In this document: one piece after another, positions 9,101 to 15,898 of the stretch | Layout: each line of letters opens with the position of its first letter | Numbering within the stretch: the stretch's first letter is position 1 | NCBI GenBank assembly: GCA_021793055.1 | Contig: JAJYTL010000018.1 | Span: 1 to 21,205, forward strand | From: Pseudomonadota bacterium | Lineage (GTDB): Bacteria > Pseudomonadota > Alphaproteobacteria > Ferrovibrionales > Ferrovibrionaceae | DNA length: 21,205 bases | Direction of reading: 5' to 3' | Program-made: the position numbers and the translations under genes | The notes under the pieces: generated by a model | Seen by the model: the letters and a program-made list of their open reading frames with translations, nothing else | Databases searched by the model: none | Told to the model about the DNA's origin: nothing

Positions 9101-9430
9101 CAAATCCCAAGGAATTCCGCCACCTTCGCCATTCCGCCATAGACCGCGAATCGGGCAAAAAAGGACGAACAGACCCTGAACCTCTCAACGAAATGGGGGA
9201 AAATTGGGGGAAAATGTTCGGGGCTAGTTCTTCTCTCTCGCATCTGTAGTGCGCGGCAATGAGAGTCCGTTTTTTCGACCTGAGTTGAGCCAAAAGCAAA
9301 GAAGCCGGGGGGCTCGAAGAAGCTTGCCTGACCAAGCGCTGGTGGGCGCCCTGGCGAGCACGATTTCTCTTTACGATCTGCGGCTTGGTAAGAACCGGTA
9401 GTAAAGACATGCCGGCCAATAAAAATGCTC
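9101..9430. other. Non-coding stretch behind the tRNA, lower GC
   Basis: I find no credible gene here. The base composition is clearly less GC-rich than the neighbouring operons. A + strand frame around 9170-9245 reads like the tail of a protein (NEMGENWGKMF) and a minus-strand frame crosses the tRNA, but neither has a start, a ribosome site or a recognisable domain. A short tandem repeat lies at 9194-9215. The stretch may be the remains of an integrated element, but I see no second copy of the tRNA 3' end up to 10892 that would mark an attachment site. Confidence 0.5.
9194..9215. repeat. Perfect 11-bp tandem duplication
   Basis: The 11-mer TGGGGGAAAAT occurs twice head to tail (9194-9204 and 9205-9215) without mismatch. 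It lies about 95 bp behind the tRNA gene in the low-GC patch. It may be a binding-site pair of a lost element or a replication slip; nothing nearby decides. Confidence 0.7.
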
Positions 9431-9461
9431 TTGAAGTCATATGCCATGGAGGGCATATAAT
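9431..9461 (+). promoter_or_regulatory. higBA promoter with overlapping palindromic operator
   Basis: A -10 box identical to the consensus, TATAAT, lies at 9456-9461, and TTGAAG at 9431-9436 is the best -35 candidate (spacing 19 bp, longer than ideal). A perfect inverted repeat, ATATGCC-N6-GGCATAT at 9439-9458, covers the spacer and the first bases of the -10 box. Antitoxins of the HigA family repress their own operon by binding such palindromes, so this is very likely the HigA operator. The predicted transcript start falls at or next to the higB ATG (9467), so the message may be nearly leaderless. Confidence 0.7.
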
Positions 9462-9466
9462 TATCA

Positions 9467-9817
9467 ATGTCCTGGGGGGTGGAATTTCACGCGGAGCTCG
9501 CGGCCGAGTTCATGGGCTTTGCCGAGGCGGTGCAGGACGAGTTCCTGGCACACGCTAAACTGCTCGCCCAATTTGGACCGAGCTTGGGCCGCCCCACAGT
9601 AGACACTCTTAAGGGAAGTAAGGTTCCAAACTTAAAGGAACTGCGGTTTACGGCGGAGGATGGTGTATGGCGCGTAGCTTTTGCATTCGACCGTAACAGG
9701 ATTGCGGTTCTGTTGGCGGCGGGAGATAAGCGCGGTAAAGGGGCGGCGCGATTTTATAAGGCCATGATTGCAACTGCGGAGCGGCGTTTCGCGACATGGG
9801 GCAAGAGGAGTGAATAA
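9467..9817 (+). CDS. higB: Type II toxin of the HigB (Gp49-like, RelE-fold) family
   Basis: This 116-residue basic protein matches the phage-derived Gp49/HigB family, whose members cleave mRNA on the ribosome. Typical segments are VEFHAEL at the N-terminus, HAKLLAQFGPSLGRPTVDTLKGSK (29-52), the core NLKELRF..DGVWRVAFAFD (55-75), and RFYKAMIATAERRF near the C-terminus. Length and order are normal, so I read it as intact. The ATG at 9467 gives an N-terminus (MSWGVEF) like that of relatives; a GTG at 9479 is a possible internal start. There is no good ribosome binding site before the ATG, which fits a leaderless message from the TATAAT box just upstream. It is followed after 10 bp by its antitoxin, the toxin-first order typical of higBA. 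Codon use is less GC-biased than in the flanking genes, which suggests acquisition by transfer. Confidence 0.9.
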   Translation: MSWGVEFHAELAAEFMGFAEAVQDEFLAHAKLLAQFGPSLGRPTVDTLKGSKVPNLKELRFTAEDGVWRVAFAFDRNRIAVLLAAGDKRGKGAARFYKAMIATAERRFATWGKRSE

Positions 9818-9827
9818 GGAGGAGCCA

Positions 9828-10211
9828 ATGGGCGTGAAGCTGGAACAGATGATTGACCGCATGCCGGCAGATCGCCGGCGGAAAGTCGAAGCGCGTGCGG
9901 CAGAGTTGATCGCCGAGGAGATGTCGCTTCGGGATCTCCGCAAAGCCCTTGGCAAGACGCAGGTGGCGGTGGCGAAGAAGCTTGGAATGAAGCAGGAGAA
10001 CGTCTCACGGCTCGAGCAGCGAGCTGACGTCCTGCTATCGACGCTTGATGGTTACCTGAATGCTCTCGGCGGGCGTCTCCGCTTGGTGGCGGAATTCAGA
10101 GGGCGTGCCCCAGTGACGTTGGCGGGATTTGAGGCTATCAAGGAGGAGCAACCAAGCAATGCGGTTGCTCACTCGGGCAAAGCTTCCCGGCGCCGCGCTA
10201 GTGTTGACTGA
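9828..10211 (+). CDS. higA: Antitoxin of the HigA family (XRE helix-turn-helix)
   Basis: The 127-residue product neutralises the HigB-type toxin encoded just upstream and, by family knowledge, represses the operon. An XRE-type helix-turn-helix lies at about residues 44-63 (TQVAVAKKLGMKQENVSRLE), followed by LLSTLDGYLNALGGRLRLVAEF (69-90), a segment regularly seen in these antitoxins. The ATG at 9828 is preferred over an earlier in-frame start because a strong AAGGAGGA site lies just before it (from about 9817) and because an earlier start would overlap higB. The charged C-terminal tail (residues 108-127) is not conserved in type. A likely operator is the palindrome at 9439-9458. The intact pair suggests a functional module that could stabilise this genomic patch. 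Confidence 0.9.
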   Translation: MGVKLEQMIDRMPADRRRKVEARAAELIAEEMSLRDLRKALGKTQVAVAKKLGMKQENVSRLEQRADVLLSTLDGYLNALGGRLRLVAEFRGRAPVTLAGFEAIKEEQPSNAVAHSGKASRRRASVD

Positions 10212-10228
10212 TCCTTTAGCCGCACGAT

Positions 10229-10592
10229 CTGGCGCGGTTTCGCGTCTCGCGGCTCGTCGAGGCGGAACTTACGCATTTTCCGCCGGTCAGCGCAAAGGGG
10301 TGGCGGGAAGGATGGGAGATTACGTTACGCCGGAGCCTTGGTCGCGGCCACGCACGACGCGGCAGATGATCCTGAACGTTTGGGGACGCGAGAGAGACCC
10401 GAGCTCTCTCCCGCCATCCGTAGTTTTCACCTTCGGCATGTCCGAGGCGCCACTCCCGAGGCTGCGGTGAAGCGGCCGATCCATATTCTCTATTACCGGG
10501 TTGCTACCCCAAACCTGATCGAGGTCGTCCGCGTGTTGCATGAGCGAACGCAACTAAGCGGCCACCTCGGCGCGGGTCCGGAGGACAAATAA
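10229..10592 (+). pseudogene. Decayed RelE/ParE-family toxin gene
   Basis: The C-terminal two thirds, from about 10311 to the TAA at 10590-10592, read in one frame: GRLRYAGALVAA, DDPERLG, RPELSPAIRSFHLRHVRG, IHILYYR and IEVVRVLHER. This is the order seen in a RelE/ParE toxin subfamily. The N-terminal piece RFRVSRLVEAELTH lies in another frame (about 10232-10276), and IFRRSAQR (10275-10298) is back in the first. At least two small indels therefore break the gene, near 10275 and 10297-10311. Where the initiator ATG should be, at 10229-10231, the sequence has CTG. No single start gives the whole protein. No cognate antitoxin is seen next to it; the gene upstream belongs to higB. A sequencing error could explain one slip, but hardly two plus the missing start. 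Confidence 0.7.
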
Positions 10593-10892
10593 TGCGGTTC
10601 TCCGATGACCGTCTTGCGGAAATCGCGAGTGAGCTCGGCCTCAATTTGAAATCTGACAATCCAATGCGTTCGGCGCTGCGATGAAAACGGCTTGGCGTTC
10701 GATGACGAGCGGGTTTCCCATGTAGGTAGTTAGCGACAATTCGCAAATCAAAGAACAAAACGCGAATTTTTATCAAGCCGTATCACGCGCGCGGATTGGC
10801 GAAATCGCCGCAAGGCTAAAAAATCCCATCGCTATTTCGAGGTGGTGCCGGCGCGGCGCGACCCGCCCCGCCCGGCGGCCGCGAAAACCGGC
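10593..10892. other. AT-richer stretch without a convincing gene
   Basis: A 30-codon reading frame starts at the ATG at 10592-10594, overlapping the stop of the toxin relic, and ends at 10684 (MRFSDDRLAEIASELG...). Another open stretch around 10735-10835 reads QIKEQNANFYQAVSR but has no start. I recognise neither, and both may be gene scraps. GC content returns to the genome level at about 10845, which I take as the right edge of the accessory patch. No terminator with a T-tract is visible for the carbonic anhydrase gene that ends at 10893. Confidence 0.5.
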
Positions 10893-11546
10893 TTAGCCGC
10901 CGCGGAGCGCTTCCGCCGCCACCGGGGCGAAGCCGCCGCTTTTCGGATCGCGCACCAGAAGCCGTCCCGAGGCGACGCCGAAATAGGCGCCGTGGAGCGT
11001 GAGCGCGCCCTGTTCGACGCGGCGGCGCACGTTCGGGAAGGTCATCAGATGTTCGAGGCTAAGCGCGACCGAGGCGCGTTCCAGATCGCGCAGATAGCTG
11101 TCGTGGTCGTGCGCCCGGCACGGCCCGAGCGCCTTCGCCGCCGGCGCGATCTGCGACATCCAGCGGCCGATGAAATCGCCCGGCGAGAGCGGTGCCTGTT
11201 CGTCGGCGAAGGCGCGGATGCCGCCGCAAAAGGCATGGCCGAGCACGACGATGTGCTTGACGTTCAGCGCCTCGACGCCGAATTCGAGCGCCGCCGAGGT
11301 GCCGTGCTGGGAATCGCGGTCGGGTTCGTAGGGCGGCACCAGATTGGCGACATTGCGCACGACCAGAAGCTCGCCCGGCGCGGCGTCGAAGATCACCTCG
11401 GGCGAGACCCGCGAATCGATGCAGCCGATGACCATGATCTCCGGCCGTTGCCCGGTCTTGGCCAGGGTTTCGTAACGCGCCCGCTCGGCCGCGAAACGGC
11501 CGTCGAGAAACGCGCGATAGCCTTGGAAAAGCCGTTCGGGAAACAT
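10893..11546 (-). CDS. Beta-class carbonic anhydrase
   Basis: The 217-residue enzyme interconverts CO2 and bicarbonate in the cytoplasm, supplying bicarbonate to carboxylases and balancing pH. The zinc site of the beta class is complete: Cys42, Asp44 and Arg46 in GCIDSRVSP, then His104 and Cys107 in LGHAFCGG. Other family segments are VVRNVANLVPP and GTSAALEFGV. I chose the ATG at 11544-11546 because AAAGGAGG sits four bases before it; a GTG one codon upstream is too close to that site. It is a single gene, 95 bp from the YbjQ-family gene on the same strand. The neighbouring low-GC patch ends shortly beyond its 3' end. Family assignment is firm; a specific physiological role is not shown by the sequence. 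Confidence 0.95.
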   Translation of the reverse strand: MFPERLFQGYRAFLDGRFAAERARYETLAKTGQRPEIMVIGCIDSRVSPEVIFDAAPGELLVVRNVANLVPPYEPDRDSQHGTSAALEFGVEALNVKHIVVLGHAFCGGIRAFADEQAPLSPGDFIGRWMSQIAPAAKALGPCRAHDHDSYLRDLERASVALSLEHLMTFPNVRRRVEQGALTLHGAYFGVASGRLLVRDPKSGGFAPVAAEALRGG

Positions 11547-11641
11547 CACCCCTCCTTTACGCTACTGCCGCCGCCCGGGCGGGACTCGTCTTCGTGCACT
11601 AGACCATGGTTCCAAATCATCATGCTCTGAATCATCGTGCG

Positions 11642-12067
11642 CTAGCCGCGATTGCCCCAAGGGCTTTGCCGGCCGGGCTCGGCCGCCGGCGCGCCGTTTG
11701 GCGCCTCGATCCAGACCGCGGTGCCATAGGCCGTGACCTCGTTCATCGCCTGGCCCTGGCCGGCGTCGAACTCGCCGGAATCGAAGCGCATGGCGAGCAC
11801 CGCGTTGGCGCCAAGCGCCGCCGCGTGGGCGCGCAAAGCCTGCAGCGCCTCGTCGCGGGTTTCCGAGATCATCTGGGTGAAGCCGGTTTGCGAGCCGCCG
11901 AACATCGCCCTGAGCCCGCCGAGCACATTGCCGACGATGTTGCGCGAGCGCACGGCGGTGCCATAGCAGGGGCCGAGGACCCGCGCCACCGTGGCGCCCG
12001 GTATGTCGTTGGTGGTGACGATGACGATGTCGGCCGTCGCCGGAGCGGCTGTCTGGGGCTCTGCCAT
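11642..12067 (-). CDS. YbjQ-family (DUF74) protein
   Basis: This 141-residue protein belongs to the YbjQ/UPF0145 family, sometimes called heavy-metal-binding domain proteins; the function is not established. Family marks in order are TTNDIPG (18-24), VRSRNIVGN followed by GGLRAMFGG, then SETRDEALQAL, LGANAVLAMRFDSGEF, and near the end NEVTAYGTAVWI. Family members form rings of five subunits. No signal peptide or membrane helix is visible. The tail after residue 122 is low in complexity (rich in Ala, Pro and Gly). A GAGGA site precedes the ATG by six bases or so. The gene lies between rpsU and the carbonic anhydrase gene, all on the minus strand but with large gaps, so they are probably not one transcript. 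Confidence 0.9.
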   Translation of the reverse strand: MAEPQTAAPATADIVIVTTNDIPGATVARVLGPCYGTAVRSRNIVGNVLGGLRAMFGGSQTGFTQMISETRDEALQALRAHAAALGANAVLAMRFDSGEFDAGQGQAMNEVTAYGTAVWIEAPNGAPAAEPGRQSPWGNRG

Positions 12068-12388
12068 GGGGGTCCTCGCCTGGCGCAGGATGATTGGGGG
12101 CCGGATCGCGCTCGAAACGCGCGGCCGGCATCATAGCCCGGCGGCGCCCAGGCTTCCAGCAAGGCAGCTTCCAGCGAGGCAGCTTCCAGCGAGGCAGCTT
12201 CCGGCAAGCGGGGCGCCGGGCGGTATCTCAGGTTGAAATTTAGCGCCGGCGAGGGAAAGAATCGAAAACGCCACCCCGCCGCGGGGCTCGGCCGGGACGG
12301 GCTGGGGGCGAATTGCCGGGAGGAGGCGGGTCGGAGCGGCGGGCCGGAACAACAGGATCGGCGGCCCGCCTGGCGGTCGTCTCTGGGG
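12068..12388. other. GC-rich intergenic region with a 15-bp tandem repeat and a hairpin
   Basis: No gene is supported here. On the left is the tandem repeat at 12152-12211. On the right, GGCGGGCC (12338-12345) and GGCCCGCC (12363-12370) can pair as an 8-bp hairpin with a 17-base loop shortly after the rpsU stop. It lacks a T-run, so it is at best a weak terminator or an RNA-stabilising structure. The promoter of the YbjQ-family gene should be in the left half, but I cannot point to its boxes. Confidence 0.5.
12152..12211. repeat. 15-bp tandem repeat, about four copies
   Basis: GCTTCCAGCAAGGCA (12152-12166) is followed by two identical copies of GCTTCCAGCGAGGCA (12167-12181 and 12182-12196) and one degraded copy (12197-12211). 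The unit is a multiple of three, so frames on both strands stay open through it and give repetitive peptides such as LPARQ, but none looks like a gene. Copy number probably varies between strains. Confidence 0.85.
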
Positions 12389-12595
12389 TTAGGCCAGACC
12401 TTCGCGCTGGGCGCGCTTGCGGGCCAGTTTGCGGGCGCGGCGGATCGCCTCGGCCTTTTCGCGGGCCCGGCGCTCCGACGGCTTCTCGTAGAAATTCCTC
12501 AGCTTCATTTCCCGGAACACGCCTTCGCGCTGCATCTTCTTCTTCAGGGCGCGGAGCGCTTGATCGACATTATTGTCGCGGACCAGAACCTGCAC
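12389..12595 (-). CDS. rpsU: 30S ribosomal protein S21
   Basis: The 68-residue, strongly basic protein is S21 of the small ribosomal subunit, which helps in mRNA binding at initiation. The N-terminus MQVLVRDNNVDQALRALKKK and the following EGVFREMKLRNFYEKPSERR are the family signature; the tail is rich in Arg, Lys and Ala. The start codon is GTG (complement of 12593-12595), with AGGAG about 11 bases upstream. An ATG lies ten bases upstream of the GTG but in another frame, so it is not an alternative start. The gene is divergent from def across 127 bp. Confidence 0.97.
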   Translation of the reverse strand: MQVLVRDNNVDQALRALKKKMQREGVFREMKLRNFYEKPSERRAREKAEAIRRARKLARKRAQREGLA

Positions 12596-12684
12596 AGCCG
12601 TTCATTCTCCTGAATTCTGCCGTTTTCGCCGAAAACGCGCGGCGAGGGGCGGGTCATAGCACAGCCGGCCCAGTTTGTGAAGCT

Positions 12685-12715
12685 TTGACCGCGCGGTGGC
12701 GGATTGGCATATATT
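12685..12715 (+). promoter_or_regulatory. Probable def promoter giving a leaderless or near-leaderless mRNA
   Basis: TTGACC at 12685-12690 matches the -35 consensus in five of six positions. The -10 element is CATATATT at 12708-12715, with TATATT at a spacing of 19 bp or CATATA at 17 bp. Transcription would begin about 12719-12723, at or just before the def ATG at 12723. No ribosome binding site lies between, so initiation on a leaderless message is likely. Confidence 0.6.
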
Positions 12716-12722
12716 GGGGCGC

Positions 12723-13268
12723 ATGGCCATTCTCAAGATAGCCCGCATGGGGCATCCGGTGTTGCGCCGGCGGGCGGACGCGGTCGCGGACCCGACCGCG
12801 CCCGCGATCCGCCAGCTCGTCGCCGACATGATCGAGACCATGGAGGACGCGCCCGGCCTCGGCCTCGCCGCGCCGCAGGTCCATGCCTCGCTTCGGATCG
12901 TGATCTTTCACGTGCCGGCCGCGCGCGCCGCGCCTGGCGAGCCGCCGGCCGGGCTCACCGTCCTGATCAACCCCGAGATCGAGCCCCTGGGTCCGGAGCA
13001 GAGCTTGGGCTGGGAAGGCTGCCTGTCGGTGCCGGAGCTCCGCGGCGTCGTGCCGCGCTATGACCGCATCCGCTATCGCGGCCTCGATCTCGACGGTGCG
13101 GCGATCGAGCGCGAGGTTTCCGGCATGCACGCCCGGGTCGTGCAGCATGAATGCGATCACCTCGACGGGGTTCTTTATCCGCAGCGGATGGGCGATCTCC
13201 GGCTGCTGATCTTTACCAGTGAAATGCGATATTTTCCCGCCGCGGACGGCGCGGAGGAGGCGTCATGA
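12723..13268 (+). CDS. def: Peptide deformylase
   Basis: The 181-residue metalloenzyme removes the N-formyl group from new proteins as they leave the ribosome. All three motifs are present: GLGLAAPQ (45-52), EGCLS (98-102) and HECDH (142-146). Cys100, His142 and His146 bind the metal, and Glu143 is the catalytic residue. An in-frame ATG at 12696 exists, but the start at 12723 gives the normal N-terminus (MAILKI) and lies just after a good promoter; the earlier one would lie inside that promoter. The last codons overlap the next gene by ATGA. In many alphaproteobacteria def is followed by fmt; here it is coupled to a COQ9-family gene instead. The insertion between motifs I and II (about residues 64-80) is slightly long and rich in Ala and Pro. 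Confidence 0.96.
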   Translation: MAILKIARMGHPVLRRRADAVADPTAPAIRQLVADMIETMEDAPGLGLAAPQVHASLRIVIFHVPAARAAPGEPPAGLTVLINPEIEPLGPEQSLGWEGCLSVPELRGVVPRYDRIRYRGLDLDGAAIEREVSGMHARVVQHECDHLDGVLYPQRMGDLRLLIFTSEMRYFPAADGAEEAS

Positions 13269-13912
13269 AGACCGATCATCTCGATGCCGAGAAGCGCGCC
13301 CTGCTCGCCGCCGCCTTGCGCGAGGTGCCGTTTTCGGGCTGGAGCGATCGCATCCTGGTCCATGCGGCCAAGGCCGCCGGGCTCGATCCGACGTTGCCGC
13401 TTCGCGCCTTTCCCGGCGGCGTCGCGGAACTGGTGGATTTCTTCGTCGCAGAGGCCGACCGCGCCATGGTCGCGGCGCTGGCGGCCCGCGATCTCGCGGG
13501 CCTGCGCATCCCTGAGCGCATCGCGCTCGCGATCCGACTCCGCCTCGAAGGCCAAGCCGGCCACAAGGAAGCGGTACGCCGCGCCGCCGCCTTCTACGCG
13601 CTGCCCTTTCATGCCGCGCGGGCGCTCAAGGGGCTTTATCGCACGGTCGATGCCATGTGGCACGCGGCGGGCGATACCGCGACCGATTTCAGCTTCTACA
13701 CCAAGCGGATGACCTTGGCCGGCGTCTATAGCGCGACGCTCGCCTATTGGCTGCAGGACCGCTCCGAGGGCAGCGCCGCGACCTGGGCCTTCCTCGACCG
13801 GCGGTTGCGCGACGTCGGGCGGATTCCGCGGCTTCGCCGCCGCCTCGACGACCTTGCGGGCGGCATTTTGCGGCCGGAACGCGCTTTCGCCCGCCGGCCG
13901 CGGCGGCGCTGA
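13265..13912 (+). CDS. COQ9 family protein (ubiquinone biosynthesis accessory factor)
   Basis: The 215-residue protein belongs to the COQ9 family, found in mitochondria and alphaproteobacteria. It binds lipid and helps the hydroxylation step of ubiquinone synthesis. The TetR-like fold is recognisable from its C-terminal helices: VDAMWHAAGDTATDFSFYTK (128-147), MTLAGVYSATLAYWL (149-163), and then TWAFLDRRLRDVGR. These match the conserved Gly-Asp, Thr-Asp-Phe and Tyr-Thr-Lys-Arg patterns of the family. The N-terminal half has an ALREVPFSGW segment, also typical. The start overlaps the def stop by ATGA, so the two are probably translated together. ubiX, another ubiquinone gene, lies 2.5 kb away but on the other strand. 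The C-terminus ends in a basic stretch. Confidence 0.92.
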   Translation: MKTDHLDAEKRALLAAALREVPFSGWSDRILVHAAKAAGLDPTLPLRAFPGGVAELVDFFVAEADRAMVAALAARDLAGLRIPERIALAIRLRLEGQAGHKEAVRRAAAFYALPFHAARALKGLYRTVDAMWHAAGDTATDFSFYTKRMTLAGVYSATLAYWLQDRSEGSAATWAFLDRRLRDVGRIPRLRRRLDDLAGGILRPERAFARRPRRR

Positions 13913-13954
13913 GGCCGGCGCGCCGAGGGCCGAAAAAGCCGCCGCGGCCGGCGC

Positions 13955-14449
13955 TCAGGACGAGACCGGCACCTCGGGCACGGCGTCGGCGCGGGCCTGG
14001 CGCCAGGCGGCCAGCCGTTTCGCCGCCTCGGGATCGGAAAGGGCGATGATCTGGGCCGCGAAAATGCCGGCGTTGATCGCCCCCGCCTTGCCGATGGCAA
14101 GCGTTCCGACCGGCACGCCGGCCGGCATCTGCACGATCGAGAGCAGGCTGTCCATGCCCTTCAGAGCGGCGCTTTCCATCGGCACGCCGAGCACCGGGAG
14201 CGGCGTCTGCGCCGCCGTGACGCCGGGCAGATGCGCGGCGCCGCCGGCGCCGGCGATGATCACCTTGAGGCCACGCTCGTGCGCGTCGCGGGTGTAGGCG
14301 GTAAGGCGCTCGGGCGTGCGATGGGCGGAAATGATACGGCATTCGTTGGCAATGCCGAGCTCGTCGAGGACGGTCGCGGCGTTGCGCATGACCTCCCAGT
14401 CGGACTGGCTTCCCATGATAATGCCAACCATCGGCGCGGCTTTCGACAT
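13955..14449 (-). CDS. purE: 5-(carboxyamino)imidazole ribonucleotide mutase (class I PurE)
   Basis: The 164-residue enzyme converts N5-CAIR to CAIR in purine synthesis. Class I marks are VGIIMGSQSDW (8-18), ISAHRTPERL (40-49, with the catalytic His43), the loop AGAGGAAHLPG (66-76) and GVPMES (88-93). The ATG at 14447-14449 is chosen because AGAGGA lies just upstream and the protein then begins as in relatives; an upstream extension of 42 residues reads as non-protein-like sequence. PurE of this class needs PurK to make its substrate, and purK usually follows purE. Here purE ends against the convergent COQ9-family gene, so purK must be elsewhere. It is divergent from the GGDEF gene across 249 bp, an interval with an AGTGA/TCACT inverted repeat but no sure promoter. 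Confidence 0.95.
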   Translation of the reverse strand: MSKAAPMVGIIMGSQSDWEVMRNAATVLDELGIANECRIISAHRTPERLTAYTRDAHERGLKVIIAGAGGAAHLPGVTAAQTPLPVLGVPMESAALKGMDSLLSIVQMPAGVPVGTLAIGKAGAINAGIFAAQIIALSDPEAAKRLAAWRQARADAVPEVPVSS

Positions 14450-14698
14450 CGCTTTCCTCTTCGTCCGTTCGTGACCGATATCCGCCTGGCGACGGGAGGC
14501 GGGATTATACGGCCGCGGGCCGGCGAGACAAGCCGACGGGAAATTTTTTCGCCGCCGAAATTCGCGGCAAATCATCTACGTTTCGCGTCCTAAGTGACGT
14601 ATTCTTCACTATTAGACGATAAGACGGCTGTGACGTCTGAAAATCGGCCACGACGCGGCCGAATTGAGGGGCGTTAATCTCTAGGGGGTTCATCGCTC

Positions 14699-15445
<747 letters not shown>

Positions 15446-15493
15446 GAACGGCCGCCGCGCGACGTTCCCGGTGCGCCGCAAGCGGGTCCGCCG

Positions 15494-15715
15494 TCAGGCG
15501 ATGATGTCCGGCAACAGCAGGCTTTCCAGCCGCAGAATCTGGTCGCGCAACGAAAGCTTGCGCTTTTTCAGCCGCTGCACCTGGAGCGGATTGAAACTGC
15601 CGGAGTCTTCCAGGGCGGCGATCGCGGCGTCGAGATCGCGATGCTCGCTCCGAAGTTCGAGAAGTCGGCGTTTCATCGCGTCCGTGGCCTCGTTCGGGGT
15701 ATCCGCGTCGTTCAT
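15494..15715 (-). CDS. YdcH family (DUF465) small protein
   Basis: The 73-residue product is a two-helix, highly charged protein of the YdcH/DUF465 family, whose function is not known. The family signature is LRSEHRDLDAAI, then a short turn, then QRLKKRKLSLRDQILRLE. I use the ATG at 15713-15715, which gives the usual length. A GTG at 15812-15814 in the same frame has a better ribosome site (GGCGGAG) and would add 33 residues rich in Asp and Gly, so the longer form is a real alternative. It is convergent with the GGDEF gene, 48 bp apart. A second member of the same family lies at 17208-17390. Confidence 0.87.
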   Translation of the reverse strand: MNDADTPNEATDAMKRRLLELRSEHRDLDAAIAALEDSGSFNPLQVQRLKKRKLSLRDQILRLESLLLPDIIA

Positions 15716-15898
15716 CGTCGCGTCGTCGAACCTGCCGGCGGAAAGCCCGCCTCGCGCCTCGGCAAATCTGTCGTCATCGTCCGTGACACCGCTGCAAATA
15801 TCGGAAATGCTCACGCATCTCCGCCGGCTCGCCGCTGGCCGGCAAACCCGGCCGGGGAGGGCTCAACGATCGGACCGACAGGCTATCACTTTGCGGCC

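Noticed and set aside
9155..9245. An integrase C-terminal fragment
   Set aside because: A short + strand frame ends in NEMGENWGKMF and looks tail-like, but no integrase catalytic residues are visible and the neighbouring frame is equally open.
9101..10892. A duplicated tRNA 3' end as attR
   Set aside because: I looked for GGTTCGAATCC or GAGTGCGCCA after the tRNA and found no second copy in this interval, so no attachment site is annotated.
10842..11630. A 262-codon + strand frame opposite the carbonic anhydrase
   Set aside because: It lacks any recognisable domain, while the minus-strand frame has the full zinc site and a good ribosome binding site.
12152..12211. Tandem repeat as a CRISPR array
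   Set aside because: The units abut directly with no spacers, are only 15 bp long and have no cas genes near them.
12603..12605. An ATG just upstream of rpsU
   Set aside because: It is ten bases from the GTG and therefore in another frame. S21 homologues begin with MQVLVRDNN, which requires the GTG.
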